From positions 1-42,146 of the forward strand of contig JADZCD010000063.1 in NCBI GenBank assembly GCA_020851735.1: a stretch of 42,146 nt of DNA, given 5' to 3'. The notes under the pieces were generated by a model. That model was given only the letters and a program-made list of their open reading frames with translations, was not told the DNA's origin and searched no databases. Source of the DNA: Phycisphaeraceae bacterium. GTDB lineage: Bacteria; Planctomycetota; Phycisphaerae; Phycisphaerales; Phycisphaeraceae. Both the position numbers and the translations under genes were made by a program. Each line of letters opens with the position of its first letter. The first letter of the stretch is position 1. Below are positions 1-7,374 of the stretch, one piece after another.

Positions 1-382
1 ACGTGCCCCCGGCCACGTTCGCGCAGGCTCAGGCCACGCCAGGCTCCGCTCCGCTACGCCTGGCATGTCCTGAGCCACAACCCAGCCAGTGCGCATAACC
101 ACTGGTACAAAATCTGGGGTCAGACCAAAAGGTTGGTTGGGATGTGAATCCGGGCCTGAAGGGCCCGGCTTGGAGGCCCTTGAGGGAAGGGGAGGCGTCC
201 TCAGCCCCGCAGGGGCGGGGGATAGGGAGGGGAAAGGGGACCACGGGTTGCGCTGCGCCCGCCTTAGGGTGGGCGGACGCTTTACCCGTGGCTACAGTCC
301 TTCGCCCCGTTAGGGCGACGAAACAGAGCACTAAAAAACGGAGACACGGCGAGCCTTTTCCCCAAGTAGTTTGCGGCATCCG
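1..382. other. Non-coding stretch with clustered short palindromes
   Basis: No convincing gene is present; the open frames here are short, overlap on both strands and have no ribosome binding site. The stretch carries several small perfect or near-perfect inverted repeats: CGGGCC/GGCCCG around 151-167, GCCCC/GGGGC at 204-216 and TCGCCC/GGGCGA at 302-317. Around 241-300 there is a CCACGGGTT / ACCCGTGG pair that brackets about 50 bases. I read this as a mosaic of dispersed repeat elements downstream of the minus-strand gene that ends at 383. Confidence 0.6.
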
Positions 383-1666
383 TCATCTAGGTTTCCATTT
401 GCCCGACTCGTCAAAATTGAATGAACCATGAGAACAGAAATCGAGACAAATTGAGTCAAATGCTGGCTTGAGCAAGCCAGCAACACCCTCAGGAGAAGAA
501 ATATCAGTGTTTTCATCTATCTTGATTCGGGCAGGGGATAGCTCGTTTTGGTCAAGAACGCGAAAGTCATGATTTGGAAGCAAGCGAATTCCATCAGGCA
601 CCAAAATAAAATCCAAGACGCGGAAAAAACGGAGGTGGCAATGAATAGGGCCATGAATGCCGATTTCTCGCTGGAGGCAGAGATACGCTAAAGCGACGAC
701 AACGAGGCGTTTTTCGTAGTAAGGATAAGGTACAGCGCCCCTCGCTGCATGGGAGAAGTATTTGGCGCTTTTGGCGGAAATATCTCCACCGCGGAGAAGG
801 TTGCCGTCTGCAGCGTAAATATTCCCTGACTGGTGGAGTTCTGTGGTTCCGAAGGGACGATCTGACTTTGAATACTGATCGACGACAACGGCGCGATTAC
901 TATAAAAATGAGGAGAACGTTCATCGCTAGAAATGGTAGGTAATTGACGTATTCGGATGGCCGGATCGACAAAACTAATGGGTGGTTCAAGTGGTTGTTC
1001 GGGTAATAAGGAGAGGGCTAAGATGCCCCTTTCAGCCTGAAAGTTGTGGAAGCGATTTCCCAGAACGTCCATCTCAAACTGATGCTGTTGTTGCTCAATT
1101 CGTTTCAATACGCCGGCATTCGTTTTGGCTGGGCGCGAGGAGCGTGGTGTTGTTTTAAAAATATCTCGAATGGCATTGCACAAGTCTGACGCCAACTTCT
1201 TTTGGATATCAGAAAGCCTGGATTCGTCTTTATCACAGAGGTGATATTGAACATGTCGGCGGTGGCGCAGGTCAAATGGAAGTTGAGCGGGATCGCCGAA
1301 TGCGGTGTTCATCACGCAGATAATGCGATCAGGACTGACACGAGCCATAGCGTAGCCAAGTTCATACATCACATTGGAATTAGGCAGGTATTTAACCGGC
1401 TGCTTGGGGCTGTGAGGGGAAGTTTGACCGACAAGCGTTAAGTCTGCGAGGAATATAGAGCAGCTGTTGATCTTATCGAAAACGGTATTTGGGATGTCAG
1501 GAAAACCAGGAGTATTCTTAGTGTCATGATCGAGTTCAGGGGCATCTTCGATCGTCGTGTTCTTGGCTACTTCATCAATAGCGTCCTGAGCAGCTCCGCG
1601 AATAAATGAACGATTGAATTGGTCAGGTCTATCGCTTTGCCAAGCGTAAAAGACTGTTTGTGCCAC
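383..1666 (-). CDS. TIR-like / deoxyribosyltransferase-like nucleotide-binding domain protein
   Basis: A 427-residue protein starting at a GTG; a strong GGAGG sits about 6 bases upstream, which decides the start. Residues 1-145 look like the TIR-like or nucleoside-2-deoxyribosyltransferase-like fold found in many bacterial defence effectors: an N-terminal VFYAWQSD strand, a DKINSCSIFLADLT segment (65-77), then NSNVMYELGYA (97-106), where E102 is at the position of the catalytic glutamate of this superfamily, and PFDLRHRR. Residues about 175-427 are not recognised. The gene lies 98 bases downstream of, and in the same direction as, a DNA methyltransferase. By eye its base composition is clearly poorer in G+C than almost everything else in the window, a sign of recent transfer. 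Family members may cleave NAD or nucleotides, but no activity is shown here. The function as a defence effector is inference. Confidence 0.6.
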   Translation of the reverse strand: MAQTVFYAWQSDRPDQFNRSFIRGAAQDAIDEVAKNTTIEDAPELDHDTKNTPGFPDIPNTVFDKINSCSIFLADLTLVGQTSPHSPKQPVKYLPNSNVMYELGYAMARVSPDRIICVMNTAFGDPAQLPFDLRHRRHVQYHLCDKDESRLSDIQKKLASDLCNAIRDIFKTTPRSSRPAKTNAGVLKRIEQQQHQFEMDVLGNRFHNFQAERGILALSLLPEQPLEPPISFVDPAIRIRQLPTISSDERSPHFYSNRAVVVDQYSKSDRPFGTTELHQSGNIYAADGNLLRGGDISAKSAKYFSHAARGAVPYPYYEKRLVVVALAYLCLQREIGIHGPIHCHLRFFRVLDFILVPDGIRLLPNHDFRVLDQNELSPARIKIDENTDISSPEGVAGLLKPAFDSICLDFCSHGSFNFDESGKWKPR

Positions 1667-1764
1667 GGATAACCTCCGGATTTATCTCTTTCAATTATGC
1701 GGATATAGAAGCATTGAGAATGCATCGTTGCGAGCAGCCACAAACAGGGCAAGACTCCTGCAAT

Positions 1765-2757
1765 CTACGCATCGGCCATTTCAACTGCGGCGGCATTCGC
1801 AGCGGAATTTCCGGCGGCGGGGACAACCTGCCTGGTTTCTTTGATGCGTTTTTTGGCTTTGGCGGCGTAGGACTTGCTTAGTTCGCAGCCCAGCCAGTGG
1901 CGGCTGAGTTTGTGGGCGACGGCCAGGGTGGTGCCGCTGCCGGCGAAGGGGTCGAAGACCAGGTCGCCGGGGTTGCTGGAGACTTTGATGATGCGTTCGA
2001 GCAGGGCTTCGGGCAGTTGGCAGGGGTGCCACTGCTGGCGTTCGTTGAACGTGCCGCAGAGGCGCGGCTGGTACCAGGTGTCCTGATCCCCCCGGAAGTA
2101 ACCCCGGACAATATCTTGGGAACTGCCAGCTTCGGTTTCTTCCGCGGCTTCCTGGGGGCGGGTGTGCCAGGTCAGGGCGTCGGGGAAGCGTTTGAGGTAC
2201 CAGGTGTCGTCGGGCAATTTGCCGGCCGGGTTCTGGCGCTTGTCTTTGTAGGTGGTCATGCGGGCCGAGGGCAGGGCGACGGCGTCGTAGTTGAAGGTGA
2301 AGGGGGGATTTTTGACGTCGACTTTGTTTTTGCCGTTGGTTCCGCAGGCGGCGGGCCCGACGGCGTAGAACAGGTGCGCGTGGGAGCGGTTGAACTTGAT
2401 CTTGCAGCGCTGCCCGAAGGTGTAGTGCCAGACGATCCAGTTGCGGAAGAGCAGTTGGCGATCGCGCTCCAGCTGCTTGAGGTGCAGGCGCGTCTCGGCC
2501 GCGTATTCGTCGCCGATCAGGACGTAAAGCGATCCGGTGGGCTTTAGGAGGCGGGTGCAGGCGGAGATCCACCGGCAGGTCCAGGCGATGTAGTCCTCGT
2601 CGGTGCGCTGGTCGTGGTATTGGTCGTAGGCATAGCCGATGTTGTAGGGAGGGTCGGCGAAGATTAGATCCACCGACGCGGCTGGCCACTGGGCCATGAG
2701 CTTTAGGCAATCACCGACGGCCAAGGTGTTTTGAGGGATAGTGGTTTTAGATGGCAT
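1765..2757 (-). CDS. Site-specific DNA methyltransferase, beta class (N4-cytosine or N6-adenine)
   Basis: About 330 residues. The motif order is diagnostic of beta-class amino-methyltransferases: the catalytic DPPYN (motif IV) is N-terminal at residues 35-39, and the SAM-binding FDPFAGSGTT (motif I) is C-terminal near residue 268, followed by HWLGCELSKSYAAKAKKRI. A variable target-recognition region lies between them. The frame is open upstream to 2901, but I chose the ATG at 2757 because MPSKTTIPQ leads directly into the conserved TLAVGDCLKLM segment and the upstream 48 residues look like translated intergenic sequence. No restriction endonuclease is visible beside it. The next gene downstream is the TIR-like protein, so it could be an orphan methylase or the self-marking half of a two-gene defence module. 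Target base and site cannot be told from sequence. Confidence 0.85.
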   Translation of the reverse strand: MPSKTTIPQNTLAVGDCLKLMAQWPAASVDLIFADPPYNIGYAYDQYHDQRTDEDYIAWTCRWISACTRLLKPTGSLYVLIGDEYAAETRLHLKQLERDRQLLFRNWIVWHYTFGQRCKIKFNRSHAHLFYAVGPAACGTNGKNKVDVKNPPFTFNYDAVALPSARMTTYKDKRQNPAGKLPDDTWYLKRFPDALTWHTRPQEAAEETEAGSSQDIVRGYFRGDQDTWYQPRLCGTFNERQQWHPCQLPEALLERIIKVSSNPGDLVFDPFAGSGTTLAVAHKLSRHWLGCELSKSYAAKAKKRIKETRQVVPAAGNSAANAAAVEMADA

Positions 2758-2933
2758 CTGGAAGGATTTTATGGTTTTGTCAGCCCGGGCGCAAGGGGCG
2801 GATGGGCTGGTGGATCGGGCGGGTAGCTTAGAGGGCGGGATTTTCCTATACTGACTAGCTGACCTTTTGTCCGGCGAGGCACGGCAACGGGCTGTGCGCA
2901 ACGCGATATAGCACTCTCAAGGAGTTCATTTTT

Positions 2934-3194
2934 ATGCCGCACATCATCGCTGAACCCTGCGTGAACACCAAGGATACAGCCTGCGTAGCGGTGTGCCCGG
3001 TTGACTGCATCCACCCGACCAAGGACGAGCCGACGTTCGCGGAAGCGACGCAGCTCTATATTGATCCGGATACGTGCATCGATTGCGGGCTGTGCGTGGA
3101 CGAATGCCCGGTGAAGGCGATTTTCCCGGAAGAGGACCTTCCCGAAGAGTGGAAGGCTTATATCGAGACCAACGCGCAATACTTCACTAAGTAG
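2934..3194 (+). CDS. fdxA: 7Fe ferredoxin ([3Fe-4S][4Fe-4S])
   Basis: An 86-residue cytosolic electron carrier. The first cluster region has C9, C17 and C21-Pro with seven residues between C9 and C17 and no cysteine at the usual +3 position. C25 follows. The second region is C48-x2-C51-x2-C54-x3-C58-Pro. This spacing is that of Azotobacter-type FdI, where C9, C17 and C58 would hold a 3Fe-4S cluster and C21, C48, C51 and C54 a 4Fe-4S cluster. The acidic C-terminal extension ([13 protein letters not shown]) also matches that family. A GGAG lies about 9 bases before the ATG. It is probably monocistronic. Its redox partner is unknown; a ferredoxin-NADP reductase is encoded 15 kb away at 17998. 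Confidence 0.9.
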   Translation: MPHIIAEPCVNTKDTACVAVCPVDCIHPTKDEPTFAEATQLYIDPDTCIDCGLCVDECPVKAIFPEEDLPEEWKAYIETNAQYFTK

Positions 3195-3314
3195 CGTTTG
3201 GGCTGCCGGTTCGTGGCACAGGCAGAGGATTGGATTTCCCTCGTCGCGACGCTCGCTGTGCGCAGGCTGTGGCCTGACCTAAGCGGGCGTCTTTGCTGAT
3301 GGGGCCAGGCGGGC

Positions 3315-4355
3315 ATGGCTTTTACGGTGCTAGTGACGGAAGGATTGGATCCGGCGCCCGCGGCGTGGCTGGCGGCGCGCGCGACGGTGCTGACGTGCGC
3401 GCACGATCAGCCGGCGGCGCTGGCGGAATTGCTTCCCAAGGCGGACGGGCTGGTGGTGCGGACGTACACGAAGGTGAACGCCCCGCTGCTGGCGATGGGT
3501 TCGCGGCTGAAGGTGGTGGGGCGCGGCGGGGTGGGGCTGGACAATATTGATGTGCCGGCCTGCCGGGCGCGGGGGGTGGAGGTGGTCTACACGCCCGACG
3601 CCAACACGCAGGCGGTGGTGGAATATGTGCTGGGGCTGATGCTCGACGCGGTGCGTCCGCGGGTGACGATGCCGGACAACGTGACGGCGGCGCAGTTTCA
3701 CAAGATGCGGCAGGAGTGCATCGGCAGGCAACTGGACCAGATGACGCTGGGGATTCTGGGATTTGGGCGCATCGGCACGCGGTTGGGGCGTGTGGCCAGG
3801 GCGATCGGCATGCGGGTACTGGTTAATGACCTCTGGCCGGAGGAGCGGTGTCGGGCGGCGGTGGAATACGACTTTGAATACGTGGACAAGCCGACGCTGT
3901 ACCGGGAAAGCGACGTGCTGAGCATTCACGTGGACGGGCGGCGGGAGAACCGGGGGATCATTAATGCGGCGGCGCTGGCGCAGTTAAAACCGTCATGCAT
4001 ATTCATCAACGCGGCCAGGGGGATGCTGGTGGACGCTGCGGCGCTGGCGGCTTGGAGCAGGGCTCACGCGGCTAAAGGGGCGCAGGTGATTTTGGACGTG
4101 CATGAGCCTGAGCCGCCCCCCGCCCCCGGAAGTTCAACCGCTCCCGGAAGTAACCAAACCGGCCCCGCATTTCCATGCGGGGCTGAGGGGGCAAGTGGCA
4201 ATGCGGGGGGGTATCCGCTTTATGGTTTGCCCAATGTCAGGTTGCTGCCGCACTTGGCGGCGCGCACGCCGCAGGGCATGGAGAACATGAGCTGGGTGGT
4301 GCGCGACGTGATTGGCGTGCTGGAAGGCCAGCGGGCGCAGTTTCCCGCACCGTAA
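3315..4355 (+). CDS. D-isomer-specific 2-hydroxyacid dehydrogenase (phosphoglycerate dehydrogenase-like)
   Basis: 346 residues, NAD(P)-dependent oxidation of a 2-hydroxyacid or the reverse. Visible hallmarks: GRGGVGLDNID (69-79), the Rossmann glycine motif G149-x-G151-x2-G154 in GILGFGRIG, INAARG with catalytic R235, HEPEP with E264, and LPHLAART with H313. The substrate is not determined; no ACT domain is present, so it is shorter than classical SerA. Residues about 269-300, between the catalytic Glu and His, are a Pro/Gly/Ser/Ala-rich insertion that relatives do not have as far as I know. The DNA encoding it contains a perfect 9-bp palindrome (arms 4162-4170 and 4175-4183) and two copies of the CCCGGAAGT repeat core. 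The protein may still fold because the insertion lies in a loop before the conserved LPNV strand. Confidence 0.85.
   Translation: MAFTVLVTEGLDPAPAAWLAARATVLTCAHDQPAALAELLPKADGLVVRTYTKVNAPLLAMGSRLKVVGRGGVGLDNIDVPACRARGVEVVYTPDANTQAVVEYVLGLMLDAVRPRVTMPDNVTAAQFHKMRQECIGRQLDQMTLGILGFGRIGTRLGRVARAIGMRVLVNDLWPEERCRAAVEYDFEYVDKPTLYRESDVLSIHVDGRRENRGIINAAALAQLKPSCIFINAARGMLVDAAALAAWSRAHAAKGAQVILDVHEPEPPPAPGSSTAPGSNQTGPAFPCGAEGASGNAGGYPLYGLPNVRLLPHLAARTPQGMENMSWVVRDVIGVLEGQRAQFPAP
4119..4214. repeat. In-frame palindrome/GGAAGT repeat insertion inside the dehydrogenase gene
   Basis: About 96 bases encoding residues 269-300. It contains CCCCCGGAAGTT and CTCCCGGAAGTA (the reverse orientation of the ACTTCCGGGGG core seen elsewhere) and a hairpin with arms GCCCCGCAT/ATGCGGGGC and a TTCC loop. 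The length is a multiple of three, and no stop appears in the gene frame. Confidence 0.6.
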
Positions 4356-4403
4356 GGGGGAAGGGGCGTTTGGCAGCGGCGGGTCGAGCCGCCAGCCTCA
4401 AAT

Positions 4404-4527
4404 CAATGAACCGCCATGACGCCAAGGACGCCAAGTTACGCAAAGTCACGAAGCAACGGTTTTATTGACTCTAAAATAATTATCGGAACGGTTTTCTTGG
4501 CGCTCTTGGCGACTTGGCGGTTCAATG
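4404..4527. repeat. Dispersed inverted-repeat element, copy 1
   Basis: Ends carry TGAACCGCC and GGCGGTTCA, each followed inward by GCCAAG/CTTGGC repeats, so the two 29-base arms pair with about five mismatches. The interior holds a 23-base segment (about 4440-4462) that recurs in inverted orientation in copy 2 (near 23105-23127). It has no coding capacity, and lies in the 280-base gap before the CsgG-like gene. The structure is like a small non-autonomous element. Confidence 0.65.
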
Positions 4528-4635
4528 GGTCCGCAGCGTGTGGCGAAATCAGCGCCCTTGGGGGTATGATATTTCGCGTTGGGGATCAGGTTCTACGTAA
4601 CGGACCGGGGCCCTGTCTTATAGGAGTGACAAGCG

Positions 4636-5322
4636 ATGAGGACGATGCGCATGGCGGGCGTGGTGCTGGCGTTGGCGGGCGGGTTTTTGCTTTCGACCGG
4701 TTGCCAGGCTCCTAAGGAGACGCAGACCACCCTGACGCCCAACGCGGTGGCGGTGAAGAATTCGCCGTACAGCGGGCCGAAGTATCGGGTGGGACTGGGG
4801 AAATTTGAGAATCGCAGCCCGTACATGAACGGCATCTTTTCCGACGGCGACAAGCTGGGGATGCAGGCGAAGATCAATTTGGCGGGGCACGTGGCGATGA
4901 GCAATCGCTTTGTGGTGGTGGATCGCTTGAACATGGAGGAAATCGCGCAGGAAGCGAAGCTGGCCGGCGAGGCGCAGGCTTTGACCGGGGCCCAGGTGGT
5001 ATTGACCGGCGCGGTGACGGAGTTCGGGCGGCGCGAGGTGGGCACGGTGGGCTTGGGCGGCATATTGCAGCGATCGCGGACGCAGGTGGCGTATGCGAAG
5101 GTGACGGTGAACGTGGTGGACGTGAAGACGGGGCAGATTGTCTATGCCGTGCAGGGCGCGGGGGAATTCGACCTGAAGAACGAACACGTTTTAGGCTTCG
5201 GGTCGGAGGCGGGCTACGACGCGACGCTGACGGACAAGGTGTTGAATCTGGCCATGATTGAAGTGGTCAACCGCTTAGTCGAAGGCCTGGAGCAAGGACA
5301 ATGGAAACCCAGCGGCGAATAA
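4636..5322 (+). CDS. CsgG-family outer-membrane lipoprotein
   Basis: 228 residues. An N-terminal signal peptide ends in a lipobox, LSTGC, so the mature protein should be lipid-anchored. The body has CsgG-like features: VGLGKFENRS near residue 51, RFVVVDRLNMEEIAQEA, a QVVLTGAVTEF strand, and VDVKTGQIVYAVQGAGE. CsgG of Escherichia coli forms the curli export pore, but many CsgG-domain lipoproteins have other roles. Here it heads an operon with DUF4810-like and DUF799-like lipoproteins, a conserved trio known for example from Neisseria (GNA1162 neighbourhood), and not with curli subunits. An AGGAG lies about 10 bases before the ATG. The next gene overlaps its 3' end by 22 bases. Confidence 0.8.
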   Translation: MRTMRMAGVVLALAGGFLLSTGCQAPKETQTTLTPNAVAVKNSPYSGPKYRVGLGKFENRSPYMNGIFSDGDKLGMQAKINLAGHVAMSNRFVVVDRLNMEEIAQEAKLAGEAQALTGAQVVLTGAVTEFGRREVGTVGLGGILQRSRTQVAYAKVTVNVVDVKTGQIVYAVQGAGEFDLKNEHVLGFGSEAGYDATLTDKVLNLAMIEVVNRLVEGLEQGQWKPSGE

Positions 5323-5765
5323 AACGGCGGGCGGGGACGGGGACGGGGGATGCACCGCTTGCTGACGCGCGCGGCTCGTCGATGGCGGCGCTTCCGGGGG
5401 TGGGGGCGGTGCTGGGCTTGGTGCTGCTGGCTGGAGCGCTGGCGGGGGGAGGATGCGCCGAGACTTGGCAATACGACTGGGGCAGCTACGAAAAGAGCGT
5501 GTGGCTGATGTACGCGCCACCGTCGGACAAGGGCGCGGACGTGGGCCAGCAGATCGACAAGCTGGCCAAGGAAATTCATAAGACCGAGGAAAGAGCCAAG
5601 CCCGGCGAGGCGTCGCGCGTGCCGCCGGGCAAGTACGCGCACTTAGGCTACCTGTACGCACAGCAGGGGGACAAGATCAACGCCCGGCAGTGTTTGGAGG
5701 CGGAAAAACGGCTGTATCCGGAATCGACGCGCTTTATCGACGGACTATTGGCGAGGATGCCATGA
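5301..5765 (+). CDS. DUF4810-family lipoprotein
   Basis: 154 residues from the first ATG, which overlaps the end of the CsgG-like gene; an internal ATG at 5382 would give a cleaner signal peptide. A hydrophobic stretch ending in the lipobox GGGC precedes the mature region. Conserved-looking parts are YDWGSYEKSVWLMY, the PPGKYAHLGYLYAQQGD segment and the ALEAEK-like helical repeat, which fit DUF4810. It stands between the CsgG-like and DUF799-like genes; the ATG of the latter overlaps its stop. Residues about 18-36 are encoded by a dispersed 56-base repeat (5352-5407) whose other copy lies outside genes before mutS, so the N terminus, including part of the signal peptide, seems to be supplied by a repeat. 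Confidence 0.75.
   Translation: METQRRIKRRAGTGTGDAPLADARGSSMAALPGVGAVLGLVLLAGALAGGGCAETWQYDWGSYEKSVWLMYAPPSDKGADVGQQIDKLAKEIHKTEERAKPGEASRVPPGKYAHLGYLYAQQGDKINARQCLEAEKRLYPESTRFIDGLLARMP
5352..5407 (+). repeat. Dispersed 56-base repeat, genic copy
   Basis: The first 28 bases (5352-5379) are identical to 14431-14458, and the remaining 28 differ at five positions. It ends in CTTCCGGGGG. Here it is read in frame (PLADARGS) as the start of the lipoprotein at 5301. Confidence 0.8.
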
Positions 5766-6502
5766 ACTACTACTTCCCCCGCTGGGTCGGGCTGGTGGTG
5801 CTGCTGGGCGTTTTGGGCGGTTGCGTCAGCCCCAAGCGCCCGGACTATCGGTCGTTCCTGGCCCATCAGCCCAAGTCGATTTTGGTGCTGCCTCCGATCA
5901 ACAACTCGGCCAACGTGCACGCGTCGGACGCGTTTCTTTCCAGCGTGACCACGCCGCTGGCGGACTGCGGGTATTACGTGTTCCCGGTGGCGGTGGTGGA
6001 TCGGCTGTTCAAGGACAACGGCGTGCCCACGCCGGGGGACATGCACTCGGTGTCGCTCAAGAAGATCGACGAGATCATCGGCCCGGACGCGGTGCTGTAC
6101 ATCACCATCAAGGAATGGACCACGACGTACATTTTGATCGATTCATCCACGAAGGTGACGCTGGCGTACAAGCTGGTGGACGTGAAGACCGCGCAGGTGC
6201 TCTGGCAGTGGGAGGGCGGGGCGGTGTACAGCTCGTCGGCGGGGCAGTCGGACCCGATCGCGGCGGTGCTGGCTGCGGGGATCCACGCGGTGGGGGCGGC
6301 GGCCTCGGAGGGCAAATACGAGCGCGACGTGGCGGTGACGGCTAATTTCACCACGTTCAACAATCTGAATCACGGGCTGCTGCGCGGGGCGCGCTCGCCG
6401 CAGTACGTCACGGATCAGGAACGGATCAAAGCGCTGATCGCCAAGGAAGACGCCAAGGCGAAGACCCCGGCCCAGGAAAGCGTCAAGCCGGGGGAGGAGT
6501 AG
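5762..6502 (+). CDS. DUF799-family (GNA1162-like) lipoprotein
   Basis: 246 residues starting at the ATG that overlaps the stop of the preceding gene (ATGA), which implies translational coupling. The signal peptide ends in a lipobox, LGGC. KSILVLPPINNS, a DAVLYITIKEWTTTY segment and LVDVKTAQVLWQWEG are typical of DUF799 and are distantly like CsgG-type folds. It is the third member of the CsgG/DUF4810/DUF799 operon, presumably acting at the periplasmic face of the outer membrane. The lysine/glutamate-rich last 30 residues are probably disordered. The job of the trio in this organism is unknown; a role in envelope assembly or secretion is inference. Confidence 0.8.
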   Translation: MNYYFPRWVGLVVLLGVLGGCVSPKRPDYRSFLAHQPKSILVLPPINNSANVHASDAFLSSVTTPLADCGYYVFPVAVVDRLFKDNGVPTPGDMHSVSLKKIDEIIGPDAVLYITIKEWTTTYILIDSSTKVTLAYKLVDVKTAQVLWQWEGGAVYSSSAGQSDPIAAVLAAGIHAVGAAASEGKYERDVAVTANFTTFNNLNHGLLRGARSPQYVTDQERIKALIAKEDAKAKTPAQESVKPGEE

Positions 6503-6568
6503 GCGTGGGGAAGCGGGCGGGTTGGTTCGGGGCGAGGCGCCGTGCGACATTTTGCGCAGCGGGGTGAA

Positions 6569-7372
6569 TTAGCTGCCGGTTGAGGTGTAGTGGCGTACGC
6601 CGACGCGCCAGGCTTGCAGGGCCAGGAGCATGAAGATCACGCCCGCCAGCGGGCTGAGCCACTGGAAGAGCGGCGTCGAACCCAGGGGGTCCGGTCGGCC
6701 CAGCACGCCGACGACCGGGAAATAGCTCACGCAGCCCAGCGGGACAACGTAGGTGAAGAACCGCCGGAACCACGGCTGATAGATCGCCATCGGCACCTGG
6801 GCGGTCTCAACGCTGCCGTTGGTGATGATGCTCATTAATTCCAGGGTCTCGATGGTCCAGAAGGTCATGGTGGCCTGGAGGAGGAAGATGCCGTTAAAGA
6901 GGCAGACCCCGCCGATCACCGCGGCCAGGAACAGGCCGATGCGGTCGATCGTCCACGCCAGGTTCAGCGAGGTGATCGCCCAGGTCAGGACCATCACGGC
7001 CTGGAGGGTCCGGCCGAGGCGGGTCAGACGCACCTCATAACCCATCAGTTGCAGCACCGTGGTGCGCGGGCGCAGGAGGATGCGGTCGAAGTCGCCGGCC
7101 TTGACCAGCCGTTCGCAGATGTCGAAGCCGCGCATCGACGTCTCGGTAATCGAGAAGACCAGGTTCACCAGTCCGTAGAAGAGGGCCACCTCGGCCAGCG
7201 ACCAGCCGCGGAGCGAGCCGAAGCGGGCGAACAGCGCCCAGATGGCCAGGATTTCCGTGGCGGTCAGGACCAGGTGGTTGACCAACTGCAGCAGGTAGGA
7301 CGCGCGGTACTGCATCTGCCCGCGGATGGAGACGCCCACGTACTTGCCATACAGACGCATCGCATTGAGCAT
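6569..7372 (-). CDS. ABC-2 type permease subunit (COG3694-like)
   Basis: 267 residues with about six membrane segments. The N terminus MRLYGKYVGVSIRGQMQYR and the segment FDICERLVKAGDFDRILLRP are typical of the uncharacterised ABC-2 exporters whose permeases come in pairs with a COG4586-type ATPase. The frame is open far upstream, but the ATG at 7372 is right, because it follows the stop of the partner permease by two bases. It is last in a four-gene operon (ATPase, methyltransferase, permease, permease). The substrate is unknown. It converges with the DUF799 gene, with 66 bases between. Confidence 0.85.
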   Translation of the reverse strand: MLNAMRLYGKYVGVSIRGQMQYRASYLLQLVNHLVLTATEILAIWALFARFGSLRGWSLAEVALFYGLVNLVFSITETSMRGFDICERLVKAGDFDRILLRPRTTVLQLMGYEVRLTRLGRTLQAVMVLTWAITSLNLAWTIDRIGLFLAAVIGGVCLFNGIFLLQATMTFWTIETLELMSIITNGSVETAQVPMAIYQPWFRRFFTYVVPLGCVSYFPVVGVLGRPDPLGSTPLFQWLSPLAGVIFMLLALQAWRVGVRHYTSTGS

Positions 7373-7374
7373 CG

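Noticed and set aside
29..516. Four overlapping open frames on both strands at the window start
   Set aside because: They overlap one another and dispersed palindromes, lack ribosome binding sites and show no family pattern; they end or begin inside repeat DNA.
1781..2710. Long open frames antisense or out of frame with the methyltransferase, including 1897-2547 on the plus strand
   Set aside because: They are GC-rich shadows: arginine/proline- or glycine/alanine-rich, with no start signals, while the methyltransferase frame has all motifs.
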